Part shown: in pieces, positions 6,796 to 15,969 of the stretch
Numbering within the stretch: position 1 is the first letter of the stretch
Layout: every line of letters starts with the position of its first letter
NCBI RefSeq assembly: GCF_036067295.1
Contig: NZ_CP107954.1
Coordinates: forward strand, 2,232,001-2,296,000
Source: Kribbella sp. NBC_00382
GTDB lineage: Bacteria; Actinomycetota; Actinomycetes; Propionibacteriales; Kribbellaceae
Direction: 5' to 3'
DNA: 64,000 nt
Translations under genes and position numbers: made by a program
The notes under the pieces: model-generated
What the model was told of the DNA's origin: nothing
Database searches by the model: none
Seen by the model: only the letters and a program-made list of their open reading frames with translations

Positions 6796-8947
6796 TGGTC
6801 ATCACCCGCGCATAGTTGGCGCCGTAGACGAGCCCCGGCCCCTTCTTGCTCGTACCGTCTCCCCTGCGCCGCATGGTCATCGGCAACTCGACCACCCGAG
6901 CACCACTGGCCAGTACTCCGAGCAGCAGCTCCGACGACTGGTACTGCGGTTCGCGCAACGTCACCTTGCAGGCAAGGGCTGTCCGCATCGCGCGGAACCC
7001 GAACGACGTGTCGGTCAGGCGCCGACGCGTCAGGATCGACGCCAGCACAGCGAAAACGCGCACCCCCAGCCAGCGCAGCCGACTGTCCGCATCCTCGGCA
7101 CCCAACCGTCGCGACCCGGTGACGAAGTCGGCCTTACCCTCCAGGATCGGCTGCAGCAACACGTCGAGCTCGTCGTTGTCGTACTGCCCGTCAGCGTCGG
7201 TAGTAGCGACGTACTCCGCTCCGCCCTGCCCCGCAAGGTGATAGCCAAGTCTCAAAGCTGCGCCTTGCCCACGGTTGCGCGGGGCAACACAAACGTAGGC
7301 ACCGTGCGCTGCAGCGATCTCCGCCGTGTTGTCCTCAGCCCCGTCGACCACCACGAGCACATCGACCGGCATCCCCGCACAGGTCTTGGGCATGTTCGCC
7401 AGCACGGCGCCGATGCCACCAGCCTCGTTGTACGCAGCAATCACCACAACGACCGGCGCGAAAGCCACAACGCCATGCCTGGCCTGAAAATCGTCCAGCG
7501 CCTCCGAATCAGTCTGCTCCGGATAACTCCCCAGCGCCGGCCGAGCCTGATCCTTGCCGAGGATCGCTCGCAACCCGATAGCTCCGGCGAGCGGGAAGAA
7601 CACCAACCCCGGCAACTGATAGCGCCAGGAGAACTCAAAGGCGGCCGACCCGAGCAAGAGGAGCACACCTGCTGCAGCCGGCAGGAGGGCAGCCGAGCGC
7701 AGCCTGGACTGCTTAGCTCGACCAACGCCGGCCACAGCGGCCAGGGCGATCAGTACGGCGAGTCCTAGCGCCAGACCCGACGTGTAGCCGCCGTTGAGCT
7801 GATAGGCGCGCAGTACAGCGGCCGGGCCGTGATTGACGTGTGGAGCTTGGCCACCCCACTCCCGCGACGCCTCAGCGGTGTGAGAGTCCTCGAGATTGGG
7901 ATAGGTCAGCTGGAACTGCCACCGCTCGAGCGGTACGTCATCCGGCGAGGTGGTCCGGGTCGGCGCGAAGCCCTTGAGGAAGTCCTCGAAGGCAGCCCAC
8001 GCGACATCGACCGGCTGATGCTTGATCACCAGGGCGCTGAACTCCTGCGCCAGCTGCTGCTTCGTAGTACCGGGTGGCAGCGGTCCTGGCCAGTTCGGGT
8101 CGCCGTAGCGGTTGTGTGCGTACTTATCGACGCCCAGCCGCTGGCCGAGCGGCTCCGTCGGGCAGAACAGCTTGGTGCCCTCGTTGAGCGGCAGCTTGGC
8201 GCAGTCGGCGACCACTGCGGTCCGGCCGTACAGGACCTGGTTCTCCGCACCGGAGATGGCCCACTTGCCCGTCTCACTGTGGATGTAGCCGATATAGGAG
8301 CCGGCAACCAGAGCGAACCCGGCGAGGGCGGCAGCGGTCCGCAGTACGAGGCGGCCGCGGTGGCGACGCCAGTCGGAGCCGACCACTACGAGGTACAGGA
8401 CAGCGGTGACGATCAGGGTGATGCCGATGGTCCGTACGACGAAGGCGGCGCCCAGGAGGAGCCCGGCCGCGAGCGCCCGCTTCCAGCCTGGCTTGCCCCA
8501 GCCGAGCAGGAGCCAGAGCACCCCGACGAGCAGTACGTCGAAGGTGGTCTCCGCCATGATGTTCTGCTCGATCTGCACCTGGTAGGCGTCGAGCAGAATC
8601 GGTGCGGCGGCCAGAGCAGCTAGCCACTTGTAGACGGTCAGTCTGCGGGCCAGTGCATAGATGGCGACGCCCATGGCCAGCCCGGCGAGGTGCTGCACGA
8701 TCACCACACCAGTGAGGCCGCCCAGGTCGACCAGGGGCTTCAGGACGAAGTCGTAGCCGATCGGGTTGAGCTGGTCGGGGCGCAGCTCCTTCATGTTGGT
8801 CAGGTACTGCACCGAGTCCGTGTAGATGATCGCCGGCCGGTAGGCGACGGTCGCCAGGACACGCAGTACCAGGCCCGCCACCAGGAAGATGGCGAGCAAC
8901 CAGTGCGTCCGGAGAGCCCTTCTCACTGGGCTTGGAAGTACTGCCAA
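6713..8947 (-). CDS. Membrane glycosyltransferase fusion: GT-C-like N-terminus plus GT2 C-terminus
   Basis: This 744-residue protein joins two glycosyltransferase types. Residues 1-450 carry about ten predicted membrane helices and a periplasmic loop with the GT-C-like acidic motif YTDSVQYL near residue 43. After a linker, residues from about 500 form a GT2 (GT-A) domain: VVVVIAAYNEAGG, VVVDGAEDN, the nucleotide-binding TTDADGQYD, and TDTSFGFRAMR, as in dolichol-phosphate mannose/glucose synthases. One reading is that the GT2 part makes a polyprenyl-phosphate sugar that the GT-C part uses outside the membrane. Its start lies within the end of the upstream epimerase gene (25-bp overlap), indicating an operon and translational coupling. 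Confidence 0.8.
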   Translation of the reverse strand: MAVLPSPVRRALRTHWLLAIFLVAGLVLRVLATVAYRPAIIYTDSVQYLTNMKELRPDQLNPIGYDFVLKPLVDLGGLTGVVIVQHLAGLAMGVAIYALARRLTVYKWLAALAAAPILLDAYQVQIEQNIMAETTFDVLLVGVLWLLLGWGKPGWKRALAAGLLLGAAFVVRTIGITLIVTAVLYLVVVGSDWRRHRGRLVLRTAAALAGFALVAGSYIGYIHSETGKWAISGAENQVLYGRTAVVADCAKLPLNEGTKLFCPTEPLGQRLGVDKYAHNRYGDPNWPGPLPPGTTKQQLAQEFSALVIKHQPVDVAWAAFEDFLKGFAPTRTTSPDDVPLERWQFQLTYPNLEDSHTAEASREWGGQAPHVNHGPAAVLRAYQLNGGYTSGLALGLAVLIALAAVAGVGRAKQSRLRSAALLPAAAGVLLLLGSAAFEFSWRYQLPGLVFFPLAGAIGLRAILGKDQARPALGSYPEQTDSEALDDFQARHGVVAFAPVVVVIAAYNEAGGIGAVLANMPKTCAGMPVDVLVVVDGAEDNTAEIAAAHGAYVCVAPRNRGQGAALRLGYHLAGQGGAEYVATTDADGQYDNDELDVLLQPILEGKADFVTGSRRLGAEDADSRLRWLGVRVFAVLASILTRRRLTDTSFGFRAMRTALACKVTLREPQYQSSELLLGVLASGARVVELPMTMRRRGDGTSKKGPGLVYGANYARVMTTTWLREYVPRTVRFGRKERAPDARPPA

Positions 8948-9846
8948 GTCCGTGCCAAGCCGTCCTCCAGCGAAACCGTGGGCCGGTAACCGAGCGTCTC
9001 CGCGCTGGCGGACACGTCGACCACCACTGCCGGCATCTCGCCCGCCGGTGCCTCCACATGCTCAGCCGGTACTTCGGCACCCGTCACCGCGCGCACTGTC
9101 TCCACCAGGTCGAGCACGGAGACCGAGTTGCCCGAGCCGACGATCGCGCGACCGTCGAAGCGAGTGTCGAGGGCCAAGAGCACCGCGGCGACCACGTCAT
9201 CGACGTACACGAGATCCCGGCGCTGCTTGCCGTCGCCGTAGACCTTCACCCCGGTACCGGCGAGGGCTGCTCGCATCATGCGCGGCACGAAGCTGTCCTT
9301 GTGCGACATGCCCGGGCCGTAGACGTTGGTGAAGCGCAGGGCAGCCGTGGCCAGCCCGTAGCTGCCGGAGTACGCCGAGAGCAGCATCTCGCCCGCTGCC
9401 TTCGTGGCGCCGTACGGCGTGAGCGGGCGTAGCGGTTGGTCGGCCGTGATCGTCTCGGTGCCGACATCGCCGACCACGGCGTTGGTGGAGGCCATCACGA
9501 AGCTGTCGACGCCACTGCCCCGGGACAGCTCGAGCAGCACCTGGGTGATGGTGACGTTCTCGGCGAAGGTACGCATCGGGGCGTCGACTGAGCGCAGTAC
9601 CGAGGTCAGCGCCGCCAGGTGCACAACCCCCCGCGGCCGCGTCTCGAAGGCCGCGATGCAGACCTCCTGCTCGGCCAGGTCGCCGGTGATCGCCGTGATG
9701 CCGTCATCGGAGGCCCACGACGCATCCGGCGGCTCCCGGTCGACCGCTGTCACCGGGAGGTCTCGTGCTCGGAGCGCAGCCACCACGGCCCGCCCGATGA
9801 AGCCCGAGGCACCCGTCACGAGCACCCTGTCGTCGAATCCGTCCAT
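8923..9846 (-). CDS. NAD-dependent epimerase/dehydratase (GalE-like NDP-sugar enzyme)
   Basis: This 307-residue extended SDR starts at ATG 9846. The NAD-binding motif GASGFIG is at about residues 13-19, the catalytic YGATK at about 149-153, and FTNVYGPG plus VYGDGKQRRDLVYVDD are the substrate-binding blocks of UDP-glucose 4-epimerase-like proteins. It probably interconverts an NDP-hexose used by the downstream fusion glycosyltransferase, whose start codon lies inside this gene. The exact sugar cannot be assigned. The 190-bp region upstream holds the promoters of this gene and the divergent mannosidase. Confidence 0.85.
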   Translation of the reverse strand: MDGFDDRVLVTGASGFIGRAVVAALRARDLPVTAVDREPPDASWASDDGITAITGDLAEQEVCIAAFETRPRGVVHLAALTSVLRSVDAPMRTFAENVTITQVLLELSRGSGVDSFVMASTNAVVGDVGTETITADQPLRPLTPYGATKAAGEMLLSAYSGSYGLATAALRFTNVYGPGMSHKDSFVPRMMRAALAGTGVKVYGDGKQRRDLVYVDDVVAAVLLALDTRFDGRAIVGSGNSVSVLDLVETVRAVTGAEVPAEHVEAPAGEMPAVVVDVSASAETLGYRPTVSLEDGLARTWQYFQAQ

Positions 9847-9954
9847 AGCAGCAACCTACCGGTGAGGGTCCAACTCGCCGACGGCCGGAAGCGGTCCGCC
9901 ACGAACCCTTGACCAGGGGTGACGATGATGGGGAAGATCACCCCGGACGCGGGC

Positions 9955-9968
9955 TGACAACCTTGTCA
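9955..9968. promoter_or_regulatory. LacI-type operator-like dyad upstream of GH92
   Basis: TGACAACCTTGTCA is a perfect 6-bp-arm inverted repeat with a CC centre. It closely resembles LacI-family operators of actinobacteria (TGACAACGTTGTCA type). It lies 68 bp before the mannosidase start and could repress that gene and the divergent epimerase. GGGGTGA (9917-9923) and TCACCCC (9938-9944) form a second inverted repeat in the same gap. Confidence 0.45.
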
Positions 9969-10036
9969 TCGGGGCCGCGTAAATCTCCGGCACACGGCCA
10001 TCGCCGTACGCCGGTCTCGTCGTGCAAGGAGCGTTG

Positions 10037-13000
10037 ATGGATCTCCGCCGCCCCCTGGGGCTCGTCACGGCCGTCGGGCTTGTTGTGACAATGTCTGCCA
10101 TGTCCTCCACGTCAGCGAGTGCCGGCTCTACCGAGAATTCGGCCGCCGAAGCACAGCCGGTTGTCTCCGGTTCCAGCTTCTACACCTCCTTCGAGCCGGG
10201 CCAGCCGCAGCCCGGGTACACCGACGCGGTCGAGACCGGCCCCGACGGGCAGCCGCGGGCCGGTGGCGTCGAAGGCCCGACGCCGACCGGGATCGGCGGC
10301 AGCGAGATGGACAAGGTCACCAAGGTGACCGCGAACGGCGAGAACACCGGCGGCGGTGAGATCGCGTCCAACGCGGCCGACGGCGACAAGTTCACCAAGT
10401 GGCTGGTCTTCGAGCCGACCGGCTGGCTGACCTACGAGACGTCGGCGCCGGTCGTGATCCGCAAGTACGCGCTGACCTCGGCCAACGACGCCGACGGCCG
10501 CGACCCGCAGAACTGGACCGTCTCGGGCTCGAACGACGGTACGACCTGGACCACCTTGGACACCCGGACCGGCGAGAGCTTCGCCGACCGGTTCCAGACC
10601 AAGGAGTACAGCTTCTCCAACGAGACGGCGTACAAGTTCTTCAAGTTCGACGTCACGCTGAACCACGGCGAGGACATCGTCCAGCTGGCCGACTGGTACC
10701 TGTCCAACGGCGCCCCGCTGCCGCCTCCTGATGAGACGGCCGAGTCGCGCCTGGACTCCGGCCCGACCAGCGCGTACAACGCCCGCGCCCGGACCGGCTT
10801 CACCGGCGTCAAGTCCTTCCGGTACGCCGGTCGCCAGACCGCCGAGGGCCGGGGCTACACCTGGAACAAGATCGCCGACGTCGACCTGACCGTCGGCCCG
10901 GACACCCAGCTCGGGTACAAGATCTTCCCCGAGCACGTCGAGGGTGACCTGAGCTACCCGAGCACCTTCGCCGCCGTGGATCTGGCGTTCTCCGACGGTA
11001 CCTACCTGAGCGATCTGAAGGCCAAGGACCACCACGGCTTCGAGCTCAGCCCGCGCGGTCAGGGCGACGCCAAGGGTCTGTCCACGAACCAGTGGAACAA
11101 CATCGAGGCCGACCTGGGCAAGGTCGCGGCCGGCAAGACGGTGAAACGGATCCTGGTCGGCTACGACAAGCCGTCCGGCCCGGCCGACTTCCGTGGCTGG
11201 ATCGACGACATCCGGATCAGCAAGGCGACCACCTCGGACGCCGCGTCCCAGCTGACCGCCCGGCACCACCCGTCCGACCTGGCGATCACCACCCGCGGCA
11301 CGAACTCCACCGGCGGCTTCTCCCGGGGCAACAACTTCCCGGCGACCGCCGTCCCGCACGGCTTCAACTTCTGGACGCCGGTGACGAACGCCGGCTCGAT
11401 CTCCTGGCTGTACGACTACGCCAAGGGCAACAACGACCAGAACAAGCCGGAGATCCAGGCCTTCTCGGTCAGCCACGAGCCGAGCCCGTGGATGGGTGAC
11501 CGGCAGACCTTCCAGGTGATGCCGTCGACGGCCGACACGCCGACGGCGAACCGCGATGCTCGGGCCTGGGCGTTCAGCCATGACAACGAGATCGCCCGGC
11601 CGTACTACTACGGCGTCACCTTCGACAACGGCAACGCCGCCGAGCTGACCCCGACCGACCACGCCGCGATGATGCGGTTCTCGTTCCCGGCCGGCAAGGC
11701 GTCGCTGGTGTTCGACAACACCAGCAACCTCGGCGGCCTGACGCTCGACGCCGCGACCGGTGTGGTCACCGGCTACAGCGACGTGAAGAGCGGCCTGTCC
11801 ACCGGCGCCGGCCGGCTGTTCGTCTACGGCGTCGTCGACCAGAAGGTCGTTGCCAGCGGCAAGCTCTCCAACGGCGGCGGTGCGAACGTCGGCGGGTACT
11901 TCTCCTTCGGCCCGTCGGTGAAGCAGGTCCAGCTGCGGATCGCCACCTCGCTGCTCGGTACCGCTCAGGCGAAGAAGAACCTCGAGATGGAGCTCGCCGA
12001 GGGCAGCCGGTTCGAGAAGGTCCGCAACGCGGCCCAGAACGCCTGGGACGCCAAGCTGTCGACGATCGAGGTCGACGGCGCGACGACCGACCAGCTGCAC
12101 ACGATGTACTCCAACCTGTACCGGCTGTTCCTCTACCCGAACAACGGCTCGGAGAACACCGGTACCGCCTCGAAGCCGGTGATCAGCTACGCGTCGCCGA
12201 CCTCGCCGAAGGTCGGTGCGGACACGCCGACGACCACCGGGTCGAAGATCGTCACCGGCCAGACCTATGTGAACAACGGATTCTGGGACACGTACCGGAC
12301 GGTCTGGCCGGCGTACAGCCTGTTCTCGCAGGACGACGCGGCCGATCTGGTCAACGGGTTCGTCCAGCAGTACAAGGACGGCGGCTGGATCTCGCGCTGG
12401 TCCTCGCCGGGTTACGCCAACCTGATGGTCGGTACCAGCTCGGACGTGGCCTTCGCCGACGCCTACCTCAAGGGGATCAAGGGCATCGACGTACAGGCTG
12501 CCTACGACGCGGCGCTGAAGAACGCCGCGGTCCGGCCGCCGACGGACAACGTCGGGCGCAAGGGGCTCGACCACTCGGTGTTCGAGGGCTACACGGCCAA
12601 CACCACCGGTGAGGGCTTCAGCTGGTCGATGGACGGCTACATCAACGACTTCGGCATCGCCAATCTGTCGAAGGCGCTGTACGACGCGGCCAAGAGCAAC
12701 GACCCGCGGAAGCAGGAGTACAAGGACAACTACGACTACTACCTGAACCGCGCGCGCAACTACGTCACGCTGTTCGACCCGGCGCTGAACTTCTTCCAGG
12801 GCAAGAACGGTGACGGCACCTGGGGCAACTCGCCGACCACCTTCGACCCGATGGACTGGGGTCACGACTACACCGAGACGAACGCCTGGAACATGGCCTT
12901 CTCGACCCCGCAGGACGGCGCCGGCCTGGCTGCCCTGTACGGCGGCCGCGACGGTCTGGCGAAGAAGCTCGACGAGTTCTGGAGTACTCCGGAAGACGCG

Positions 13001-14065
13001 CTGCACACCGGCGGCTACGGCGGCACCATCCACGAGATGCTCGAGGCGCGGGACGTGCGGATGGGCCAGTACGGGCATTCGAACCAGCCGTCGCACCACA
13101 TCGCGTACATGTACGACTTCGTCGGTCAGCCGTCGAAGACGCAGGAGAAGGTACGTGAGGTGCTCGACCGCCTGTACCTGGGCTCCGAGATCGGCCAGGG
13201 CTACCCGGGCGACGAGGACAACGGCGAGATGTCGTCCTGGTACCTGTTCAGCATGCTCGGCTTCTACCCGCTGCAGGTCGGCTCGCCGAACTACGCGATC
13301 GGGGCGCCGCTGTTCACCAAGGCGACGGTCCGGCTGTCCGGTGGCAAGAAGCTGACCATCAGCGCGCCGAACAACAGTGCGACGAACAAGTACGTGAAGG
13401 GCGTCAAGGTCAACGGCAAGGCGTGGACCTCGACCAACCTGCCGCACGACCTGATCGCCAGCGGCGGCAAGATCGAGTTCGACATGACGGACCAGCCGTC
13501 GACCTGGGGCTCCGGCCGCAACGACGCCCCGCCGTCGATCACGACTCCGGGCGAGGACCCGAAGACGTGGCGCGACTCGACCGAGGACACCGGTGCGGTG
13601 ACCTCGGCCGGTGGAGTGGACGTCTCGGCGCTGACCGACAACGACTCGAAGAAGCAGGTCACGCTGACCGGCGCGACGCCGACCGTTTCCGTCCAGCTGC
13701 AGCAGGGCCGGCCGGTCACGATGTACACGCTGACCAGCGGCAACACCGGGGTCGCGCCGTCGGCGTGGACGTTGGAGGGTTCGAACGACGGGACCACGTG
13801 GACCGAGGTGGACAAGCGGGCTGGTGAGTCGTGGGCCTTCCCGGCGTACACGCGGTCGTTCAGCGTGGCCGCGCCGAAGGCCTACACGCAGTACCGGCTG
13901 GTGATGACTCCGGCGGCCGGCGCTACCGGCGTGACGCTGTCCGAGCTCGAACTGCTCGGCACGCTGAAGGGCGTCGAGGCGGGCACCCACCCGAGCGACA
14001 AGCGGGTCGCCCAGACCAAGCCGAGCGTCACCCCGTCCCAGCCGATCGACCGCAACTTCGGCTGA
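10037..14065 (+). CDS. Secreted GH92 alpha-mannosidase with N- and C-terminal F5/8C (CBM32-like) domains
   Basis: This 1342-residue protein starts at ATG 10037, with AAGGAG 5 bp upstream and a Sec signal peptide ending near residue 30. After the signal comes a discoidin-like domain (about 90-230) containing WTVSGSNDGTTWT. The GH92 catalytic region (about 400-1170) has DPMDWGHDYTETNAW, GHSNQPSHHIAYMYDF and YPGDEDNGEMSSWY, blocks of the Ca2+-dependent exo-alpha-1,2-mannosidase family. A second discoidin-like domain (about 1190-1310) carries WTLEGSNDGTTWTEVD. It should trim alpha-mannans or N-glycan-type mannose outside the cell, such as fungal or yeast mannan. It is transcribed alone, with a LacI-like dyad upstream and a strong hairpin after the stop. 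Confidence 0.92.
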   Translation: MDLRRPLGLVTAVGLVVTMSAMSSTSASAGSTENSAAEAQPVVSGSSFYTSFEPGQPQPGYTDAVETGPDGQPRAGGVEGPTPTGIGGSEMDKVTKVTANGENTGGGEIASNAADGDKFTKWLVFEPTGWLTYETSAPVVIRKYALTSANDADGRDPQNWTVSGSNDGTTWTTLDTRTGESFADRFQTKEYSFSNETAYKFFKFDVTLNHGEDIVQLADWYLSNGAPLPPPDETAESRLDSGPTSAYNARARTGFTGVKSFRYAGRQTAEGRGYTWNKIADVDLTVGPDTQLGYKIFPEHVEGDLSYPSTFAAVDLAFSDGTYLSDLKAKDHHGFELSPRGQGDAKGLSTNQWNNIEADLGKVAAGKTVKRILVGYDKPSGPADFRGWIDDIRISKATTSDAASQLTARHHPSDLAITTRGTNSTGGFSRGNNFPATAVPHGFNFWTPVTNAGSISWLYDYAKGNNDQNKPEIQAFSVSHEPSPWMGDRQTFQVMPSTADTPTANRDARAWAFSHDNEIARPYYYGVTFDNGNAAELTPTDHAAMMRFSFPAGKASLVFDNTSNLGGLTLDAATGVVTGYSDVKSGLSTGAGRLFVYGVVDQKVVASGKLSNGGGANVGGYFSFGPSVKQVQLRIATSLLGTAQAKKNLEMELAEGSRFEKVRNAAQNAWDAKLSTIEVDGATTDQLHTMYSNLYRLFLYPNNGSENTGTASKPVISYASPTSPKVGADTPTTTGSKIVTGQTYVNNGFWDTYRTVWPAYSLFSQDDAADLVNGFVQQYKDGGWISRWSSPGYANLMVGTSSDVAFADAYLKGIKGIDVQAAYDAALKNAAVRPPTDNVGRKGLDHSVFEGYTANTTGEGFSWSMDGYINDFGIANLSKALYDAAKSNDPRKQEYKDNYDYYLNRARNYVTLFDPALNFFQGKNGDGTWGNSPTTFDPMDWGHDYTETNAWNMAFSTPQDGAGLAALYGGRDGLAKKLDEFWSTPEDALHTGGYGGTIHEMLEARDVRMGQYGHSNQPSHHIAYMYDFVGQPSKTQEKVREVLDRLYLGSEIGQGYPGDEDNGEMSSWYLFSMLGFYPLQVGSPNYAIGAPLFTKATVRLSGGKKLTISAPNNSATNKYVKGVKVNGKAWTSTNLPHDLIASGGKIEFDMTDQPSTWGSGRNDAPPSITTPGEDPKTWRDSTEDTGAVTSAGGVDVSALTDNDSKKQVTLTGATPTVSVQLQQGRPVTMYTLTSGNTGVAPSAWTLEGSNDGTTWTEVDKRAGESWAFPAYTRSFSVAAPKAYTQYRLVMTPAAGATGVTLSELELLGTLKGVEAGTHPSDKRVAQTKPSVTPSQPIDRNFG

Positions 14066-14081
14066 CCGGAGACAGAAAAAT

Positions 14082-14114
14082 CCGGCGGAACCTGCCCCTG
14101 AGAGGTTCCGCCGG
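14082..14114 (+). terminator. Hairpin terminator after GH92
   Basis: CCGGCGGAACC (14082-14092) pairs perfectly with GGTTCCGCCGG (14104-14114) across an 11-nt loop, 16 bp after the mannosidase stop. It is followed by GAAATTATGG rather than a clean T-run, as is common in actinobacteria. Confidence 0.8.
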
Positions 14115-14199
14115 GAAATTATGGAGGGGTGGCGACCCCGCCCGGCCTGCCACCCCAACACCAGTACTGACGAGCAGCACTCCGCTTAGGTTGCCTTGA

Positions 14200-14232
14200 C
14201 CCAAATCTGTCCACATCCTGGACAGATTTGGG
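14200..14232 (-). terminator. Hairpin terminator of the PIG-V-type gene
   Basis: CCCAAATCTGTCC (14200-14212) pairs perfectly with GGACAGATTTGGG (14220-14232), a 13-bp stem with a 7-nt loop. It sits 2 bp beyond the stop of the leftward membrane-protein gene and can also back up the GH92 terminator from the other side. Confidence 0.8.
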
Positions 14233-14234
14233 TG

Positions 14235-15467
14235 TCAGCCGGTCCAGCGGCCGGTGAAGAAGGCGGCCGCCCAGATGGCTGCCAGGGGTACCGCCACCGC
14301 CAGGTAGAGGCGGCCTAGCCAGGGTTTTCGTTCGGCTAGGACCGCCAGGCCGATCCAGAGCGGCCACCACAGGAGGGTGGCGCGGGTCAGGGAGTAGATC
14401 CAGAACGAGGTGACGAAGGCGGCGATGGTGCTCGCCACCCAGGCGGCCTCGCCCCAGGAGTGGCGCCAGAGCAGCCAGGCCAGCAGGATCAGCCCGACGG
14501 CGAGCGCGACCAGCTCTGCCCGGAACATCCAGGTCCAGTCGCTGCGGTCAGCCGCGAAGTGGCCCTTGGTCGCGGCCTCGACGGTGTGCATCAGCGAGAT
14601 CCACGGCTTGGTGAACTCGCGTGCCCAGCCCTTCTCCTGCGCCTCCTGCCAGGCGAACCAGGAGCCGTGGATCTGCTTCAGGTACGCCATGAAGCCGAGC
14701 ACCGGCACGAGCGGCAACGCGAGCCACGGCACGGAGTACCAGTCGCGTTTCTTCGAAGTGAGGAACTCGACGCCGAGCGCGAAGATCAGGAAGATGCCCG
14801 ACACCCGGACCGTCGACGCGAGCGCGACGAACAGCGCCGCCCGCGCCCACCTCCCCTGCCGGGCCGCGAGCCAGCCCGGGAAGGCGAAGGCGCAGAACAA
14901 CGCCTCCGTGTACGGCGCCGCGAGAAACACCCCGACCGGCGCCGCGAACCAGATCAGCGCCGCCTTCGGCCCGAGATTGGTCAACTGCGGAAACTCGTAC
15001 TGCGCCAGCCGCGCAAGGTAGACCCCCGCGACCGCACTGGCCACCAGCGAGACCACCACTCCGCCGGCCACCGGCCCGATCCCGGTCCAACCGACCACCC
15101 GCATCAGATAAGGCAGCCCCGGAAAGAACGCCGCCAACGGAGCCCCCGACGGCTCTCCATGGTTGTACCCGAACTCCGCGATCGCCTTGAAGTGCCACAC
15201 ATCCCACTGCAACCAGGCGTGCCACACATTGGGGTAGTCCGTCCCCCGGTTGAACAACATCGGCGCCGAGATCGACAGCACAAAGATCCCGACCCGGCTG
15301 ACCAACCACCACCCAAGCGTCTCCCGAAAGGTGACATCCGGCCGCCACCGAACCCCCAGCACCGCCCCCGCCTTGGCCCGCCGAGCCCGCCGCGGCTGCT
15401 CATCCTCGGCCGCCCGCTCAGCCACCACCAGACGCCCGTTTCTGCGCACAAAACCCCCGCCGCGCAA
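14235..15467 (-). CDS. PIG-V-like polytopic mannosyltransferase
   Basis: This 410-residue membrane protein has a basic cytoplasmic N-terminus of about 50 residues and about ten hydrophobic helices. WDVWHFKAIAEFGY in the first extracytoplasmic loop, followed by LAAFFPGLPYLMR, is the signature of PIG-V/GT76-like GT-C enzymes; the loop Asp is the expected catalytic or metal residue. Such proteins transfer mannose from a polyprenyl-phosphate donor to lipids, glycans or proteins on the outer membrane face. The GT2-containing fusion at 6.7-8.9 kb could supply such a donor, but that is inference. It is a single-gene unit ending at a perfect 13-bp hairpin. A start downstream of the basic N-terminus is possible. 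Confidence 0.75.
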   Translation of the reverse strand: MRGGGFVRRNGRLVVAERAAEDEQPRRARRAKAGAVLGVRWRPDVTFRETLGWWLVSRVGIFVLSISAPMLFNRGTDYPNVWHAWLQWDVWHFKAIAEFGYNHGEPSGAPLAAFFPGLPYLMRVVGWTGIGPVAGGVVVSLVASAVAGVYLARLAQYEFPQLTNLGPKAALIWFAAPVGVFLAAPYTEALFCAFAFPGWLAARQGRWARAALFVALASTVRVSGIFLIFALGVEFLTSKKRDWYSVPWLALPLVPVLGFMAYLKQIHGSWFAWQEAQEKGWAREFTKPWISLMHTVEAATKGHFAADRSDWTWMFRAELVALAVGLILLAWLLWRHSWGEAAWVASTIAAFVTSFWIYSLTRATLLWWPLWIGLAVLAERKPWLGRLYLAVAVPLAAIWAAAFFTGRWTG

Positions 15468-15565
15468 CCTTCCACCTAGGCGCCTTCACACCCCCATCGT
15501 GCCCCATCCGATATTCCCCAGTCGAACAAGCCACCCCACCCCTGAACCTCGCCGACGCCGCTGAC

Positions 15566-15928
15566 TCAAGCCGGCTTCCGGGTCGGGCGGCGGGAGACGA
15601 TCACGCCGCCGGTTGCCATCGACCCCAGGCCGAGGCCGATCAGTACCAGCGGAATGACCGTCGTCCGGGCGGACACCAGCTCGATCTCGGCCTCACTCCC
15701 CGGCCACCTGCACCGAGAACTGATCGGAAAGAACCCCGGCTCCGCAACGGGAGCCTGCGCCCGAGGCGGGCCCGGCCTGGCGTCCTCGCAGGCCGCCGCG
15801 TCACTACGAATCGGGTGATAGACGAGGAAGGCGAAGACCGCGTAGACAACCACGCCAAGAACCAGCGACCCGAGCCCCACAACCAGCCCCAGGATCCCCC
15901 AGACCGGCCGGCCGTTCGCGCTCGCCAT
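15566..15928 (-). CDS. Small membrane protein with two TM helices, unknown function
   Basis: This 120-residue protein has hydrophobic helices near residues 9-36 and 91-112. They flank a loop with two Cys residues (CEDARPG and SRCRWPG) that would lie outside the cell if the N-terminus is cytoplasmic. The C-terminus is basic. I recognise no family. It starts at ATG 15928, 41 bp after the M15 peptidase gene on the same strand, so it could be the last gene of that transcript. The 98 bp between it and the PIG-V-type gene hold no feature I can identify. Confidence 0.6.
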   Translation of the reverse strand: MASANGRPVWGILGLVVGLGSLVLGVVVYAVFAFLVYHPIRSDAAACEDARPGPPRAQAPVAEPGFFPISSRCRWPGSEAEIELVSARTTVIPLVLIGLGLGSMATGGVIVSRRPTRKPA

Positions 15929-15969
15929 CGCAGCCTCGCCTCCACCTCGTCCGAGCCCGACACGGATGG

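Noticed and set aside
10112..14161. 1349-codon leftward open frame opposite the GH92 gene
   Set aside because: It is the GC3-driven antisense shadow of the mannosidase: Arg/Val/Leu/Gly-rich, no domain pattern, and the sense strand has a signal peptide, SD and GH92 motifs.
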